Shown here: positions 25,642 through 33,043 of the stretch, piece after piece
Position numbering within the stretch: position 1 is the first letter of the stretch
How the letters are laid out: each line of letters opens with the position of its first letter
Assembly: GCA_015231595.1 (NCBI GenBank)
Contig: JADGBH010000001.1
Span: 142,900 to 176,123, forward strand
Origin: Desulfobacterales bacterium
GTDB taxonomy: Bacteria; Desulfobacterota; Desulfobacteria; Desulfobacterales; JADGBH01
Reading direction: 5' to 3'
DNA: 33,224 nucleotides
The notes under the pieces: model-generated
Told to the model about the DNA's origin: nothing
Databases searched by the model: none
What the model saw: only the letters and a program-made list of their open reading frames with translations
Program-made: the position numbers and the translations under genes

Positions 25642-26163
25642 TTAAAGTTTATTTATTTTTAAACTATTTTTTCGCTTATTTTTTGGATTCCTTTTGCTGG
25701 GACCTTTTTTTTTAGTAGAGCTTTTTTTTTTTGATTCTTCTTCTTCTTCAGAAAAACCATAAAATACATAATGAGCTTTAATTATTTTTTTTGCAAAATC
25801 ACCAGAGCTTATTATACTTGATCCCGCACTTTCAGCGAATTTTAAAACTTCATTATCTGAGCTTACAACAATAGCTCTTTCTCTTTCTTTTTCAGCCATT
25901 CTTTTTATTACACCGTCAGCACTTTCTTTTTTTGTAGAAAATATAATATCTATGCCGTTAATACTATCTCGTTCATCATATAATGAATATTTGCTGTTTC
26001 CATCGAAAACAACCGTTATCGTATATTTTTTTATTTTTTTATAGATAGCTAATGCATCAATAAGAGAATCTCTTTCTATAGGAACATTTACACTGTAAAA
26101 CAAACTTGAAATTTTTGAATTACGCAGCAAGTTATATCCATCTACTATTATATGAACGGACAT
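25642..26163 (-). CDS. NYN domain ribonuclease-like protein (YacP family)
   Basis: 173 residues. IIVDGYNLLR (5-14), ITVVFDGN (48-55), DGVIKRMAE and VVSSDNEVLKFAES give the PIN-like acidic site of the NYN/YacP (Rae1-like) family, which includes ribosome-associated mRNA nucleases. The C-terminal 35 residues are an acidic then strongly lysine-rich tail (EEEEESKKK...), suggesting RNA or ribosome contact (inference). There is no clear ribosome binding site before the ATG. It is the second gene after gspG (34 bp gap). Confidence 0.85.
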   Translation of the reverse strand: MSVHIIVDGYNLLRNSKISSLFYSVNVPIERDSLIDALAIYKKIKKYTITVVFDGNSKYSLYDERDSINGIDIIFSTKKESADGVIKRMAEKERERAIVVSSDNEVLKFAESAGSSIISSGDFAKKIIKAHYVFYGFSEEEEESKKKSSTKKKGPSKRNPKNKRKNSLKINKL

Positions 26164-26197
26164 ATCTATAATTAAAAAAGAACGATTAATTTTAAAA

Positions 26198-26647
26198 TTA
26201 TTCTATTTCCCAATTACTTATATCCTTATCTTCACCGTCACCTCCTGGAACTCCATCTCTTCCATAAGATAAAATATCAAATTCTCCATGAACACCTGGA
26301 GAAAGATAAACAAACTCATTATTCCAAGGATCTTTCGGAACTTTGCCCTTATCAAGATAACCTCCCTGCCTCCAGTTTTGAGGTAATTTCCCAGCAGAAG
26401 GAGGTTCAACAAGAGATTGAAGGCCTTGTTCAGTTTCTGGATAAATATTATTATCTAATTTATAAAGCTTTAAAGCACTTTCTAAACTTTCTATCTGCAT
26501 TTTAGCTTTAAGCTGCTTTGCTTGACCAGGAGTCCCCATTATTTTTGGAACGATAAGGCCAGCTAAAACCCCTAATATTACTATAACTACCATTAATTCA
26601 ATCAAGGTAAAACCTTGATTGTTTTTTAGACAATTAGGCTTAGTCAT
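26198..26647 (-). CDS. gspG: Type II secretion major pseudopilin GspG
   Basis: 149 residues from ATG 26647, chosen because GGAGAG lies just upstream; an earlier start at 26686 is unlikely. The prepilin signature NQGFTLIELMVVIVILGVLAGL has the cleavage after Gly and Glu at +5. PKIMGTPGQAKQLKAKMQIESLESALKLYKLDNN is typical of GspG, as are YPETEQGLQSL and PKDPWNNEFVYLSPG with C-terminal acidic residues that bind calcium in the family. It is processed by the prepilin peptidase and assembled as the pseudopilus in the inner membrane/periplasm. No other gsp genes lie in the window. Confidence 0.93.
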   Translation of the reverse strand: MTKPNCLKNNQGFTLIELMVVIVILGVLAGLIVPKIMGTPGQAKQLKAKMQIESLESALKLYKLDNNIYPETEQGLQSLVEPPSAGKLPQNWRQGGYLDKGKVPKDPWNNEFVYLSPGVHGEFDILSYGRDGVPGGDGEDKDISNWEIE

Positions 26648-26858
26648 TTTACTCTCCATTATTTTTAAATTTATGTTTAAAATCATTCAGAAAAAATGTT
26701 ACTTTATTTTTTTTTCATTTTGTAATAAGAAAAAAAATAGCATATAGGATTTTATTGATTTATAATATTATTTTTTATAATTTTCAAGGGATTATATTAG
26801 GCTTATAAATTTAAAAATAATAAAGGTTAATATTGCTTTAGATTTTAGTTAGGTGCAC

Positions 26859-28370
26859 ATGAATGATCGAATTGGAACTATTCTTTTTGTTGATGATGAA
26901 GAAAGTATTCTTGAAATTGTTGAAGAATACTTTCAGCATAAAGGGTATAAAGTAATAACAGCAAATAATGGAATAGAAGCTACAGAAATTTTAAAACATG
27001 AACCAATTGATTGCTGTTTTACTGACATAAATATGCCTGAAATGGATGGATTGGAGTTAGCTGAATATATATGGAATAGTGATAAAACTGTCCCTGTTAT
27101 AGTAATGACAGGCTATCCATCAATGGAAACAACTATAAAAACCATGAAAAGCGGAGTAGTTGATTTTTTGATTAAGCCTGTAAGCTTAAATCAAATGGAG
27201 CTTTGCCTGCAACGTGTTTTAAGGGAAAGAAAGCTTTTTGTTGAAAATATTTTGCTAAAAAAAGAATTAGCAGAAAAGCAAAAGCTTGAAAAATTAAACA
27301 AAGAACTGCTATACAAGGTAGAAGAACTTCATACTTTAAATAAAATAATGAGCAGTTTTACCTTGGTAGGAACAACTGCTGATGTTTATAAGCAGTTAAC
27401 TGACTTGTGTATAGAAATAAGCAAAGCTTCTGAATCAAAGTTTTATATTATTAATGAAACTTTAGAAAAATCATTTGAGGTAGCATCATCTATTTATCAA
27501 GAAAAATTAATAGCACCTATAAATAATTTAGAAATACCTGAACACTTAATAATGGAAATAGCAAAAGAAGATCTTCCCCTTTTGATTTCAGAAAATAAAG
27601 GACAGACTGATTTCCCAAATCAAATTAAATCTTTTATGGGCGTTCCTCTTAAAATAAGAGAAAAAGTTTTCGGGGTTCTTGTTTCGTTAATTTGTAACAG
27701 TGATAAACGATTTAATGAAAGAGATTTATATTATATTAGCTTCATGGCTCAAAATGCTTCATACACTATTGAAAACCTAATACAATACGAAATTATTTTT
27801 GAAAACCTTTCTGCTGCCCATAAATCTTTAATAAATGCAAATGAAGCAAGAGATCCTTATACAAAACAGCATTCCCACAGAGTAACAACTATTGCTGTCA
27901 GAATTGCTAAACAAATTGGATGCAATGAAGAAGAGTTAGATATTTTAAGAATAGCAGGGCCTCTTCATGATATAGGAAAAATAGGTATTAGAGATGATAT
28001 TCTTTTAAAGCCCGGCAGACTTACAGATGATGAATTTAAAAAAATAAAAGAGCATCCTGATATTGGTGCTAAAATTATTGGCGAAATCGGTATGTGGGAA
28101 CACCATCAGCTTATGGTAAGACATCACCACGAACGATATGATGGAAAAGGTTACCCTGATGGTTTAAAAGGAGAAGAAATCCCTTTCCTTGCTCGTATTC
28201 TTTCAGTTGCGGACTCCTATGATGCTATGGCTTCTGATAGAGCTTATAGGAGAAAGATGGAGGATTCAAAAATATTAAAAATACTTGAAGGAGAAATAGG
28301 AAAACAGTTTGATCCCCAAATCATAGAAGTATTTTTAAAAATGTACAAAGATAATGATATAGTTTGGTAA
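26859..28370 (+). CDS. Response regulator with GAF-like linker and HD-GYP domain
   Basis: 503 residues. The receiver (6-125) has Asp12/Asp13, phospho-acceptor Asp56 (FTDINMP) and Lys106 (IKP). A coiled coil (125-160) and a GAF-like domain (about 165-305) follow. The HD-GYP domain is intact: HSHRV, LHDIGKIG, HHHERYDGKGYPDG and RILSVADSYDAM. It should hydrolyse c-di-GMP when switched by phosphorylation. A GTG at 26853 is in frame, but ATG 26859 is preferred because AGG lies just upstream. It heads a run of six co-directed signalling genes, with a 9-bp gap to the next. Confidence 0.93.
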   Translation: MNDRIGTILFVDDEESILEIVEEYFQHKGYKVITANNGIEATEILKHEPIDCCFTDINMPEMDGLELAEYIWNSDKTVPVIVMTGYPSMETTIKTMKSGVVDFLIKPVSLNQMELCLQRVLRERKLFVENILLKKELAEKQKLEKLNKELLYKVEELHTLNKIMSSFTLVGTTADVYKQLTDLCIEISKASESKFYIINETLEKSFEVASSIYQEKLIAPINNLEIPEHLIMEIAKEDLPLLISENKGQTDFPNQIKSFMGVPLKIREKVFGVLVSLICNSDKRFNERDLYYISFMAQNASYTIENLIQYEIIFENLSAAHKSLINANEARDPYTKQHSHRVTTIAVRIAKQIGCNEEELDILRIAGPLHDIGKIGIRDDILLKPGRLTDDEFKKIKEHPDIGAKIIGEIGMWEHHQLMVRHHHERYDGKGYPDGLKGEEIPFLARILSVADSYDAMASDRAYRRKMEDSKILKILEGEIGKQFDPQIIEVFLKMYKDNDIVW

Positions 28371-28379
28371 AGTTTCACA

Positions 28380-29000
28380 ATGCAAGAAGCTCCTATCATT
28401 GAATTAGTAAATTTTAATATGGCTGATAACGAAGTTATTGAAAAAAGAGCAAATGTTAGAATTATAGTTTCTATACCAGTAATTCTAACATTAATAAATT
28501 CTAATGAATATAAAAAATCTATTTCAAATAGTAATGATTTTTTTCCTAAAAGTTTAAATTTTTCAAATAATGAATCTTCAATAAATTTTGGATTTATTGA
28601 ACAGATTAATAGAAAGCTCACAGATGTTCTTTTAAATATTGATTCTAAATTAGAAAAAATTTTAAATATTCTGGATCCAAATAATAATTTTAAAAATAAT
28701 TCTGAAATAGAAGCGGATGGTATAATTGATTTGAGCGCTTCAGGATTAAAACTAAAAACAAAAAATTCCGTTGAAATAGGTCAGATTCTTAGTATATGTA
28801 TGTTATTAGAAAATTTTTCGCTCAAACAATTTAGGGTGCATGGAGAAGTTATTCATGTTACTTCTTTTGAGGAAGATAACGAATTTTTTTTTAATATAGG
28901 AATAAAATTCCTTGACATAAGCGAAGAAGAAAAGGATATGCTTATTCGCTATATCTTTTCAAAACAAAGGAAAATTCTAAGACAAAACTTGGAGTTATAA
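28380..29000 (+). CDS. PilZ domain protein with a helical insert
   Basis: 206 residues. The c-di-GMP binding motifs are present: RANVR (23-27, RxxxR) and DLSASG (117-122, DxSxxG). They are about 90 residues apart instead of the usual 20-40, because of a segment (40-112) rich in Asn/Ser and Leu/Ile that reads like a coiled coil (INRKLTDVLLNIDSKLEKIL). Similar helical inserts drive oligomerisation in some PilZ proteins, for example tetrameric Xanthomonas PilZ (recalled). It is a likely c-di-GMP receptor of the operon. It abuts the next PilZ gene (TAA directly followed by ATG). Confidence 0.82.
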   Translation: MQEAPIIELVNFNMADNEVIEKRANVRIIVSIPVILTLINSNEYKKSISNSNDFFPKSLNFSNNESSINFGFIEQINRKLTDVLLNIDSKLEKILNILDPNNNFKNNSEIEADGIIDLSASGLKLKTKNSVEIGQILSICMLLENFSLKQFRVHGEVIHVTSFEEDNEFFFNIGIKFLDISEEEKDMLIRYIFSKQRKILRQNLEL

Positions 29001-29360
29001 ATGATGGATAGTGATAAGACTGGGGATGAAAGACGTCTACATTTAAGGGTCGATTTTACAACTCGTATTTTGATAACAATTGGAGAATCTCAAATAAGTG
29101 TAGAAGGCAGCTCAAATGATTTAAGCTTAAAAGGGGTATTCGTAAGTAGCAAGGATAATATCCCTGTTGGCACTAAATGTAACATAAAAGTAATTCTTAC
29201 AGGGATGTCTCCTGAAGTTGTGCTTGAAATGCAGGGAAGAGTAGTGAGAGCAGTGAAAGATGGATTTGGGGTTGCTTTTGATTCAATGGATTTAGATAGC
29301 TATACTCATCTCAAAAACATTGTTAAATATAACGCCTCTGATCCTGATAATATATATTAA
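29001..29360 (+). CDS. PilZ domain protein (single domain)
   Basis: 119 residues. RRLHLR supplies the RxxxR motif (Arg12, Arg16), DLSLKG (40-45) supplies DxSxxG, and a GVAFD strand follows. The spacing is normal for a PilZ barrel, so c-di-GMP binding is likely. It begins immediately after the stop of the preceding PilZ gene, with GGAG about 9 bp before its ATG, so it is co-translated. Its effector partner is unknown. Confidence 0.88.
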   Translation: MMDSDKTGDERRLHLRVDFTTRILITIGESQISVEGSSNDLSLKGVFVSSKDNIPVGTKCNIKVILTGMSPEVVLEMQGRVVRAVKDGFGVAFDSMDLDSYTHLKNIVKYNASDPDNIY

Positions 29361-29423
29361 TGAGGGGATAAATTAAAAACAATAAAAACTATGCTTTTAA
29401 TTTTCAGCATAGGAGGTTTAATT

Positions 29424-29885
29424 GTGGATGCAAAACTTATTAATCCATTTATAAATGCTACAATGAATGTTCTTGAAACAATGGCATTTGTAAAATCAAA
29501 ATGTGGTAAGCCGTATTTAAAAAAGGATGACACGGCTAAAGGCGATGTTACAGGGGTCATTGGACTAACTGGAGAAACTAATGGCACTATTGCTGTAACA
29601 TTTGATGAATTAAGTATTTTAAAAATTGTTTCCAACATGTTTGGAGAAGAAATTACACAACTTAATCATGAAGTAGCAGATGCTGTAGGCGAACTTACAA
29701 ATATGATTTCCGGACAAGCAAGAAGAGAATTAGAAGAATTAGGAAAAGTATTTGAAGCAGCAATTCCATCTGTTATTACTGGAAAAGGTCATACTATAAT
29801 CCATTATACAGATGGGCCAAAAATAGCTATTCCGTTTACTACAGACGAAGGAGCTTTTACTATTGAAGTCTGTCTTGAAAAATAA
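29424..29885 (+). CDS. cheX: Chemotaxis phosphatase CheX-like protein
   Basis: 153 residues from GTG 29424, chosen because AGGAGG lies 7 bp upstream; the ATG at 29391 would include the ribosome binding site. INPFINATMNVLETM and DAVGELTNMISGQARREL match the CheX/CheC group; the ExxN (GELTN) is the catalytic motif that removes phosphate from CheY-P. It lies 52 bp before cheY, fitting that role. No CheA, CheW or receptors are present here. Confidence 0.87.
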   Translation: MDAKLINPFINATMNVLETMAFVKSKCGKPYLKKDDTAKGDVTGVIGLTGETNGTIAVTFDELSILKIVSNMFGEEITQLNHEVADAVGELTNMISGQARRELEELGKVFEAAIPSVITGKGHTIIHYTDGPKIAIPFTTDEGAFTIEVCLEK

Positions 29886-29937
29886 ATTATTTTATACATC
29901 CTTTAACGTTCGGTATTAATTATTAAGGAGGATATAT

Positions 29938-30312
29938 ATGGATGTTTCCATGAATGTATTAGTCGTAGATGATTTTGCTACCATGCGACGTATCGTAAAA
30001 AATATTTTAAAACAGCTCGGCTTTTCTAATATAGTTGAAGCTGATGATGGCACAACAGCTCTCGAAGCTTTAAAAGTTAATAAGATTGATTTAATAATTT
30101 CTGACTGGAATATGCCTAAAATGACTGGACTGGATTTTCTTAAAGCTGTAAGAGCATCTGAGGAGTATAAACATCTGCCTTTTTTGATGGTAACTGCTGA
30201 AGCTCAAAAGCAAAATGTTATTGATGCTGTACAGGCTGGTGTTTCTAATTATATTGTAAAACCTTTTACAGCTGAGACCATATCCGAAAAATTAAAAAAA
30301 ATATTAGGATAA
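29938..30312 (+). CDS. cheY: CheY-like single-domain response regulator
   Basis: 124 residues, a lone receiver. Acidic pocket DDF (11-13), phospho-acceptor Asp56 (SDWNMP), VTAEAQ (Thr86) and Lys108 (VKPF) are all intact. The sequence RRIVKNILKQLGFSNIVEADDG is typical of CheY. AAGGAGG lies about 7 bp before the ATG. It is downstream of cheX and upstream of a sigma-54 activator, so its output may be motility or a different target. Confidence 0.93.
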   Translation: MDVSMNVLVVDDFATMRRIVKNILKQLGFSNIVEADDGTTALEALKVNKIDLIISDWNMPKMTGLDFLKAVRASEEYKHLPFLMVTAEAQKQNVIDAVQAGVSNYIVKPFTAETISEKLKKILG

Positions 30313-30351
30313 TATTTTAGACAATAATAAATGGGGGAACAATAATCTAAC

Positions 30352-31722
30352 GTGATAAGAATACTTATTATTGAGGAAGGCTATGACCATAAATTAATCA
30401 ATCCGATTCATAAAAAATTGGAAAATAATGGATATTTTGTTGAAAGGATTGATAATTTTTTTAATGGTTATGAAATTCTTAAAGCTAAACAATATGATAT
30501 CGCTATCTTTGATTATAATGAAAAAGATGCATCTAATATCATTAGTGCCCAGAATGAAATAAAATCTAACACAAAATGCATTATAGTCCCCTCTCAACCT
30601 AATATTCATGATTCAGTGTCAGCTATAAAAAAAGGAGCCTTTAATTATTTAGACAACTTATCTATTGATAATGTTATTGAATCTATAAAACAGGCTTTAG
30701 CAGGGATAAAAACAGTAGAGTCTCCCAAAAAAATAAAGTTTAAAAATTTTATTGGTAAAAGCACTCAAATAGTTAAAGTCTTTAACATGATAGAAAAAGT
30801 TACACGCTCAGATAGCACTGTTCTTATAACAGGAGAGAGCGGAACTGGAAAAGAGCTTATAGCAAGAGCTATCCATAATAATAGCTTGAGATGTAACAAC
30901 CCCATGGTGATAATCAACTGTGGAGCTATTCCAAGTGAGCTTTTAGAAAGTGAACTATTTGGACATGAAAAAGGCTCCTTTACAGGGGCGCATAAAACAA
31001 GAATGGGCAGATTTGAAATTGCAAATGGTGGAACTGTGTTTCTTGATGAAATTGGAGATATGAGTCCTAATTTGCAAGTTAAATTGCTTAGGGTTCTACA
31101 AGAACAAACCTTTGAAAGAATCGGAGGTGCAAGTTCAATAAAGGTCGATATACGAGTTATTGCGGCAACAAATAAAGATCTTTTAAATTCCATTGAAGAA
31201 CATAAATTTAGAGAAGATCTTTATTATAGGCTTAATGTTATACCTATCAAAGTTCCTCCATTAAGAGAAAGAAAATCTGATATTCCAATACTTATAGACT
31301 TTTTTTTAAAAAACCTTGCTGAACGAAGAAGCCAACCTTTAAAATCAATTGATGACGAATCAATGAATTTATTAGTTAATTATGATTGGCCTGGAAATGT
31401 AAGAGAGTTAGAAAATATAATGGAAAGATTATCAGTCATGGTAGAAGATGATATTATAATAAAAGACGATGTACCTGATAATATTCTAAATTATCAAAAA
31501 GCGGGATCAGCTCAAGAAATTATATATAATCCCATAAAACAAGGAATAAGCTTTACTGATGCTGTTGAGCAATACCAAAAAACTTTAATTCTTGAAGCAT
31601 TAAATGAAACAAACTGGGTTAAATCAAAAGCAGCGGAACTATTGAAAATGAATAGAACTACCCTTGTTGAAAAAATAAAAAAATTGAAATTAGAAAATCC
31701 TAATTTAAACAATGATGAATAA
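30352..31722 (+). CDS. Sigma-54-dependent transcription activator with degenerate receiver
   Basis: 456 residues. The receiver-like domain (1-120) keeps Asp54, but the conserved Lys is Asn102 (NYLDN), so standard phosphorylation control is doubtful. The AAA+ domain has Walker A GESGTGKE (161-168), GSFTGA (208-213, sigma-54 contact), Walker B-like TVFLDEIGD and ATNKDL, plus FREDLYYRLNV. The C-terminal Fis-type helix-turn-helix has KSKAAELLKMNRTTLVEKIKKL. The start is GTG 30352. Its target promoters cannot be identified here. It is the last gene of the signalling run. Confidence 0.92.
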   Translation: MIRILIIEEGYDHKLINPIHKKLENNGYFVERIDNFFNGYEILKAKQYDIAIFDYNEKDASNIISAQNEIKSNTKCIIVPSQPNIHDSVSAIKKGAFNYLDNLSIDNVIESIKQALAGIKTVESPKKIKFKNFIGKSTQIVKVFNMIEKVTRSDSTVLITGESGTGKELIARAIHNNSLRCNNPMVIINCGAIPSELLESELFGHEKGSFTGAHKTRMGRFEIANGGTVFLDEIGDMSPNLQVKLLRVLQEQTFERIGGASSIKVDIRVIAATNKDLLNSIEEHKFREDLYYRLNVIPIKVPPLRERKSDIPILIDFFLKNLAERRSQPLKSIDDESMNLLVNYDWPGNVRELENIMERLSVMVEDDIIIKDDVPDNILNYQKAGSAQEIIYNPIKQGISFTDAVEQYQKTLILEALNETNWVKSKAAELLKMNRTTLVEKIKKLKLENPNLNNDE

Positions 31723-31842
31723 AAAAAACGTTTAAAATGATATGCTGTTCAGCTTATTAAGGCTAAAAATACTGGAAATACAGTTTTTTTATTACAAAAA
31801 TAATAATCATATGTCATTTTTTTAGTTTAAACTTTTTAATTA

Positions 31843-31908
31843 TGGATTCCGGCTTTCGCCAGAATGATAGCACAACAGTCACGTCATTCCGGCGAAAGCC
31901 GGAATCCA
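31843..31908. repeat. Long hairpin repeat (CATTCCGGCGAAAGCCGGAAT type)
   Basis: An 18-bp perfect inverted repeat: TGGATTCCGGCTTTCGCC (31843-31860) and GGCGAAAGCCGGAATCCA (31891-31908), with a 30-base loop. It is a common dispersed element type. The motif CGTCATTCCGG within it recurs in the MITE-like element (12427-12437 and, reversed, about 12553-12563). It sits against the truncated 3' end of the tnpB remnant. Confidence 0.75.
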
Positions 31909-31917
31909 GTTTAAATA

Positions 31918-32382
31918 TCATTTTTTTTGAAAGTGTTTTAACTTCTTTTTTATTTCTCCACAATGACAAACTTGAGACAATCTGTTTGACAAAGGTATTT
32001 CGTTTATCTGTCCGCCAGCTCTTTCAGCCTTGCTTTTCAGTATTGATACAAACATACCAGGTGCTCTGAAATTTATACTTTTTCCGAATATTTTTTGCCA
32101 CGCCCTATATGATATTTTTTCTAAATTAACATTATTTCCTATACTTATTACTTTATTCGCTGTTCTTCCTAATACGCTTTTTCTATGACCTGACAGCTTT
32201 CTGTTTGCTTCTGCTAATTTCTCTTGTGTTTTTATATATCTTTTTGTTTTCTTCCAAATCTTCCGTCCTTTTTTTACTGTGCCGTCTTCATTATAATTTT
32301 TAGGATTATTTTTTCTTCTTGAACGGTCAAGTTTCCTATTTATAATATAAAACTTGGAGTTATTTTTTTCACAAACACCTAC
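31918..32382 (-). pseudogene. Truncated TnpB (IS605/IS1341 family RNA-guided nuclease) remnant
   Basis: The minus-strand frame reads NRKLDRSRRKNNPKNYNEDG, then KKGRKIWKKTKRY, EKISYRAWQKIFGKS, RAPGMFVSIL, KAERAGGQI and LSQVCHCGEIKKK before a stop. These are hallmark TnpB blocks, including the RuvC-II Glu (LEKISYR) and the first half of the zinc ribbon. The N-terminal domain and the last RuvC motif with the second zinc-ribbon CxxC are missing, so it cannot be functional. The C-terminal loss ends within about 10 bp of the hairpin repeat at 31843-31908. Confidence 0.85.
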
Positions 32383-32630
32383 CTACTTTTGCCATTGGCT
32401 TTTTACATATTCCAAAATCTTGTCTTGTTAAACATCTCCAAATGTTCCTACAAAATATGAATTTGTCCAAAAAGAAGGAAGTTTTAAAAGTTCTGGAAAT
32501 TCTTGTCTTAAATATCGTGATGTTACACCTTTTAGCCTCTTTACAGCTGCTAAAAGAATAACATTGATTTCATCACAAATTTTTTTAATTATTTCTTTGA
32601 GTCTTATCTCACATTTCGCTCTTTAGAAAA
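32383..32630 (-). pseudogene. Truncated IS200/IS605 TnpA (HUH/Y1 transposase) remnant
   Basis: The minus strand reads KEIIKKICDEINVILL, AAVKRLKGVTSRYLRQEFPE and LPSFWTNSYFVGTFGD, then an in-frame TAA, followed by QDKILEYVKSQWQK and TAG. The family's central part with the HUH motif (DHVHL) is missing between EINVI and AAVKRLKG. The N-terminus is also absent. The gene is therefore dead. It is beside the tnpB remnant in the same orientation, as in IS605-type elements. Confidence 0.85.
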
Positions 32631-32648
32631 GGAATTATTTTTTTTATT

Positions 32649-32724
32649 AGCTCCGTTAGGAGCGAACTGTTTGTAGCAATTTTAATTAAAACCCAATTAA
32701 GCTCCGTAGGAGCGACCTGTTTGT
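32649..32724. repeat. REP-like tandem pair beside the transposase remnant
   Basis: Two copies of AGCTCCGT(T)AGGAGCGA then CCTGTTTGT/ACTGTTTGT start at 32649 and 32700, 51 bp apart. GCTCC/GGAGC form a short hairpin in each. Such small repeats are commonly found near Y1 transposases. They may mark the original end of the IS. Confidence 0.65.
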
Positions 32725-32812
32725 GTAAATTTAAGAATGATTGAATTAGCTCACCTTTACTAAACTGACCTATAATTACTATTTTTTTGCTTTAAACTTT
32801 ATATAGGGCTTA

Positions 32813-32846
32813 ATTTTTAGCCTTAGATAACTGAATCATATGTCAG
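32813..32846 (+). repeat. Dispersed 34-base motif, copy 2
   Basis: ATTTTTAGCCTTA, five variable bases, then CTGAATCATATGTCAG. It matches 16624-16657 at 28 of 34 positions. AACTTTATATAGGGCTT lies just upstream (about 32796-32812). Confidence 0.5.
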
Positions 32847-32892
32847 CTATTTCATCAATTCAAACAATATTTCTATATTTCTATTCAGGTTC

Positions 32893-32920
32893 TTGACAAA
32901 TTTAAAGCCGCTGGTATTAA
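32893..32920 (+). promoter_or_regulatory. Candidate sigma-70 promoter of the Rpn-family gene
   Basis: TTGACA (32893-32898) and TATTAA (32915-32920) are separated by 16 bp. TATAAA follows directly. The inverted repeat at 32937-33022 then lies between this promoter and the ATG at 33044, so it would be in the leader. Confidence 0.45.
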
Positions 32921-32936
32921 TATAAAATATTTAACC

Positions 32937-33022
32937 GTCTTGAACACGATTTCAGGATTAATGGATTACCATGATTACTAATCAATCTTGTAAATCTCTT
33001 AATCCCGTAATCGTGTTCAGAC
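32937..33022. repeat. Inverted repeat with 24-25-base arms upstream of the Rpn-family gene
   Basis: The left arm at 32937-32961 (GTCTTGAACACGA... to GGATTAA) pairs with 32999-33022 (TTAATCCC...TCGTGTTCAGAC) with only a few mismatches and one bulge. The roughly 37-base centre holds GATTAC twice. The arms end 21 bp before the ATG. It may be a dispersed repeat, an operator or an end of the element carrying the gene. Confidence 0.65.
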
Positions 33023-33043
33023 AATATTTAAGGTGATAATAAT

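Noticed and set aside
31723..31842. Intrinsic terminator after the sigma-54 activator
   Set aside because: ACTG...CAGT followed by a T-run near 31770 has a stem of only 4 bp, too weak to list.
31842..32069. 75-codon plus-strand ORF
   Set aside because: It spans the hairpin repeat and the antisense strand of the tnpB remnant.
32640..32730. CRISPR array
   Set aside because: There are only two copies of a short repeat with GC-rich palindromes; this is REP-like, with no spacer series.
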